From Actinomyces weissii (GTDB lineage Bacteria; Actinomycetota; Actinomycetes; Actinomycetales; Actinomycetaceae), in contig NZ_CP066802.1 of assembly GCF_016598775.1 (NCBI RefSeq), positions 1,116,001 through 1,180,000 on the forward strand: a stretch of DNA of 64,000 nt. Direction: 5' to 3'. Of the stretch, positions 63,053-64,000 are shown piece by piece (position 1 is the stretch's first letter; each line of letters opens with the position of its first letter). Below the pieces are notes generated by a model, which was given only the letters and a program-made list of their open reading frames with translations, was not told the DNA's origin and did no database searches. Both the position numbers and the translations under genes were made by a program.

Positions 63053-64000
63053 TGACGGACTCCACGAGCACCACCGGCACCGCCGAGACAGTCGTTCCTG
63101 GGTCCAGGGTGCGCAGCCGCCTGGCCTGGTTCGGCTCCCGCGGGCACTCCACGCCTCCGGCTATCGAGCCGCTGCTGCGGGCCGTGCGGGCCAACCACCC
63201 CAAGGCCGACACCAGCCTGATCGTGCGCGCCTACGAGGTGGCCAGCACCGCCCACGAGGGGCAGATGCGCAAGTCCGGCGAGCCCTATATCACCCACCCG
63301 GTGGCGGTGGCCACGATCCTGGCCGAGCTGGGCATGACCTCCCAGACCCTGGCAGCCGCCCTGCTGCACGACACCGTGGAGGACACCAGCTACTCCCTGG
63401 ACCGGCTGCGGGCCGACTTCGGGGAGGAGATCGCCCTGCTGGTAGACGGCGTGACCAAGCTGGACAAGCTCCAGTACGGTGACGCCGCCCAGGCCGAGAC
63501 CGTGCGCAAGATGATCGTGGCCATGTCCAAGGACATCCGGGTGCTGGTCATCAAGCTGGGGGACCGGCTGCACAATGCCCGCACCTGGAAGTACGTCTCC
63601 GCCCAGAACGCCGCCCGCAAGGCCAAGGAGACCCTGGAGATCTACGCCCCTCTGGCCCACCGCCTGGGCATGAACACCATCAAGTGGGAGCTGGAGGACC
63701 GCTCCTTCAAGGCGCTCTACCCCGGCGTCTACGCCGAGATCGAGCACATGGTGGCGGAGCGGGCACCCGCCCGGGAGGAGTACCTGCGCCAGGTGCGCCT
63801 GCAGATCGAGGAGGACCTGCGGGTCAACAAGATCAAGGGCACGGTCACCGGCCGGCCTAAGCACTACTACTCCATCTACCAGAAGATGATCGTGCGGGGG
63901 AAGGACTTCGACGACATCTACGACCTGGTGGCCGTGCGGGTCATTGTGGACACGATCCAGGACTGCTACGCCGTGCTCGGTTCCCTGCACTCCCGCTGGA
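63053..64000 (+). CDS. rel: Bifunctional (p)ppGpp synthetase/hydrolase, 5' part
   Basis: The gene runs off the window; 316 residues are visible. The hydrolase HD domain is intact: His68 in [19 protein letters not shown], His106-Asp107 in LLHDTVED, and [12 protein letters not shown]. The synthetase domain begins near residue 270 with [13 protein letters not shown] and [13 protein letters not shown]. As in other actinobacteria, one Rel enzyme probably both makes and destroys (p)ppGpp. The missing 3' part should contain the TGS and ACT domains. Confidence 0.96.

Overview
The window is a contiguous stretch of a very GC-rich actinobacterial chromosome. The gene order, the fermentative pyruvate formate-lyase locus and the probable D-amino-acid cell-wall cassette point to the family Actinomycetaceae (Actinomyces-like). 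This is an inference from content and synteny, not a database match. I see no insertion sequence, prophage, CRISPR array or integrase. Most genes are housekeeping and tightly packed, often with 4-bp ATGA or GTGA overlaps.

Region 1 (1-6.6 kb): the end of a Nif3-like gene, a coiled-coil 'zinc ribbon' protein that has lost its cysteines, yaaA, the RNase P RNA (rnpB), a Pro/Ala-rich single-pass membrane protein, methionine aminopeptidase and panB. Region 2 (6.8-19.9 kb) covers nitrogen and lipoate metabolism: glnA2-glnE, a histidine phosphatase, a polar amino-acid ABC importer, glnA1, a DUF4191 membrane protein, lipA and lipB. As I recall it, mycobacteria have the same order, but here the importer and the phosphatase lie between glnE and glnA1. 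Region 3 (20-28.8 kb): a membrane pseudokinase, a leaderless HTH / Clp-N-SRPBCC operon under a palindromic promoter, the 2-oxoacid dehydrogenase E2 and E3 genes, pepA and a small membrane protein.

Region 4 (28.9-35.7 kb): an accessory three-gene ABC-2 exporter operon beside a small AT-rich island, then a CLC chloride channel and an S9 peptidase. Region 5 (35.9-43.4 kb): dxs, a pyruvate formate-lyase operon, rnd and a DUF3000 gene. The PFL body has no glycyl-radical domain; that domain is a separate 82-aa gene between pflB and pflA. Region 6 (43.6-47.1 kb): tRNA-Gly and tRNA-Val, then a three-gene cassette (ATP-grasp D-aspartate-ligase-like protein, Asp/Glu racemase, FemABX transferase) that probably builds the peptidoglycan cross-bridge.

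Region 7 (47.2-64 kb) is the conserved actinobacterial block thrS, HIT, PI-phosphate synthase, patA, pimA, small membrane protein, PrsW, NUDIX, yebC, ruvCAB, yajC-secD-secF, apt and the start of rel. It combines phosphatidylinositol-mannoside synthesis, Holliday-junction repair, Sec export and the stringent response.

The observations most worth a second look are the naturally split pyruvate formate-lyase, the bridge cassette, the leaderless HTH/Clp-N operon and the pseudokinase.
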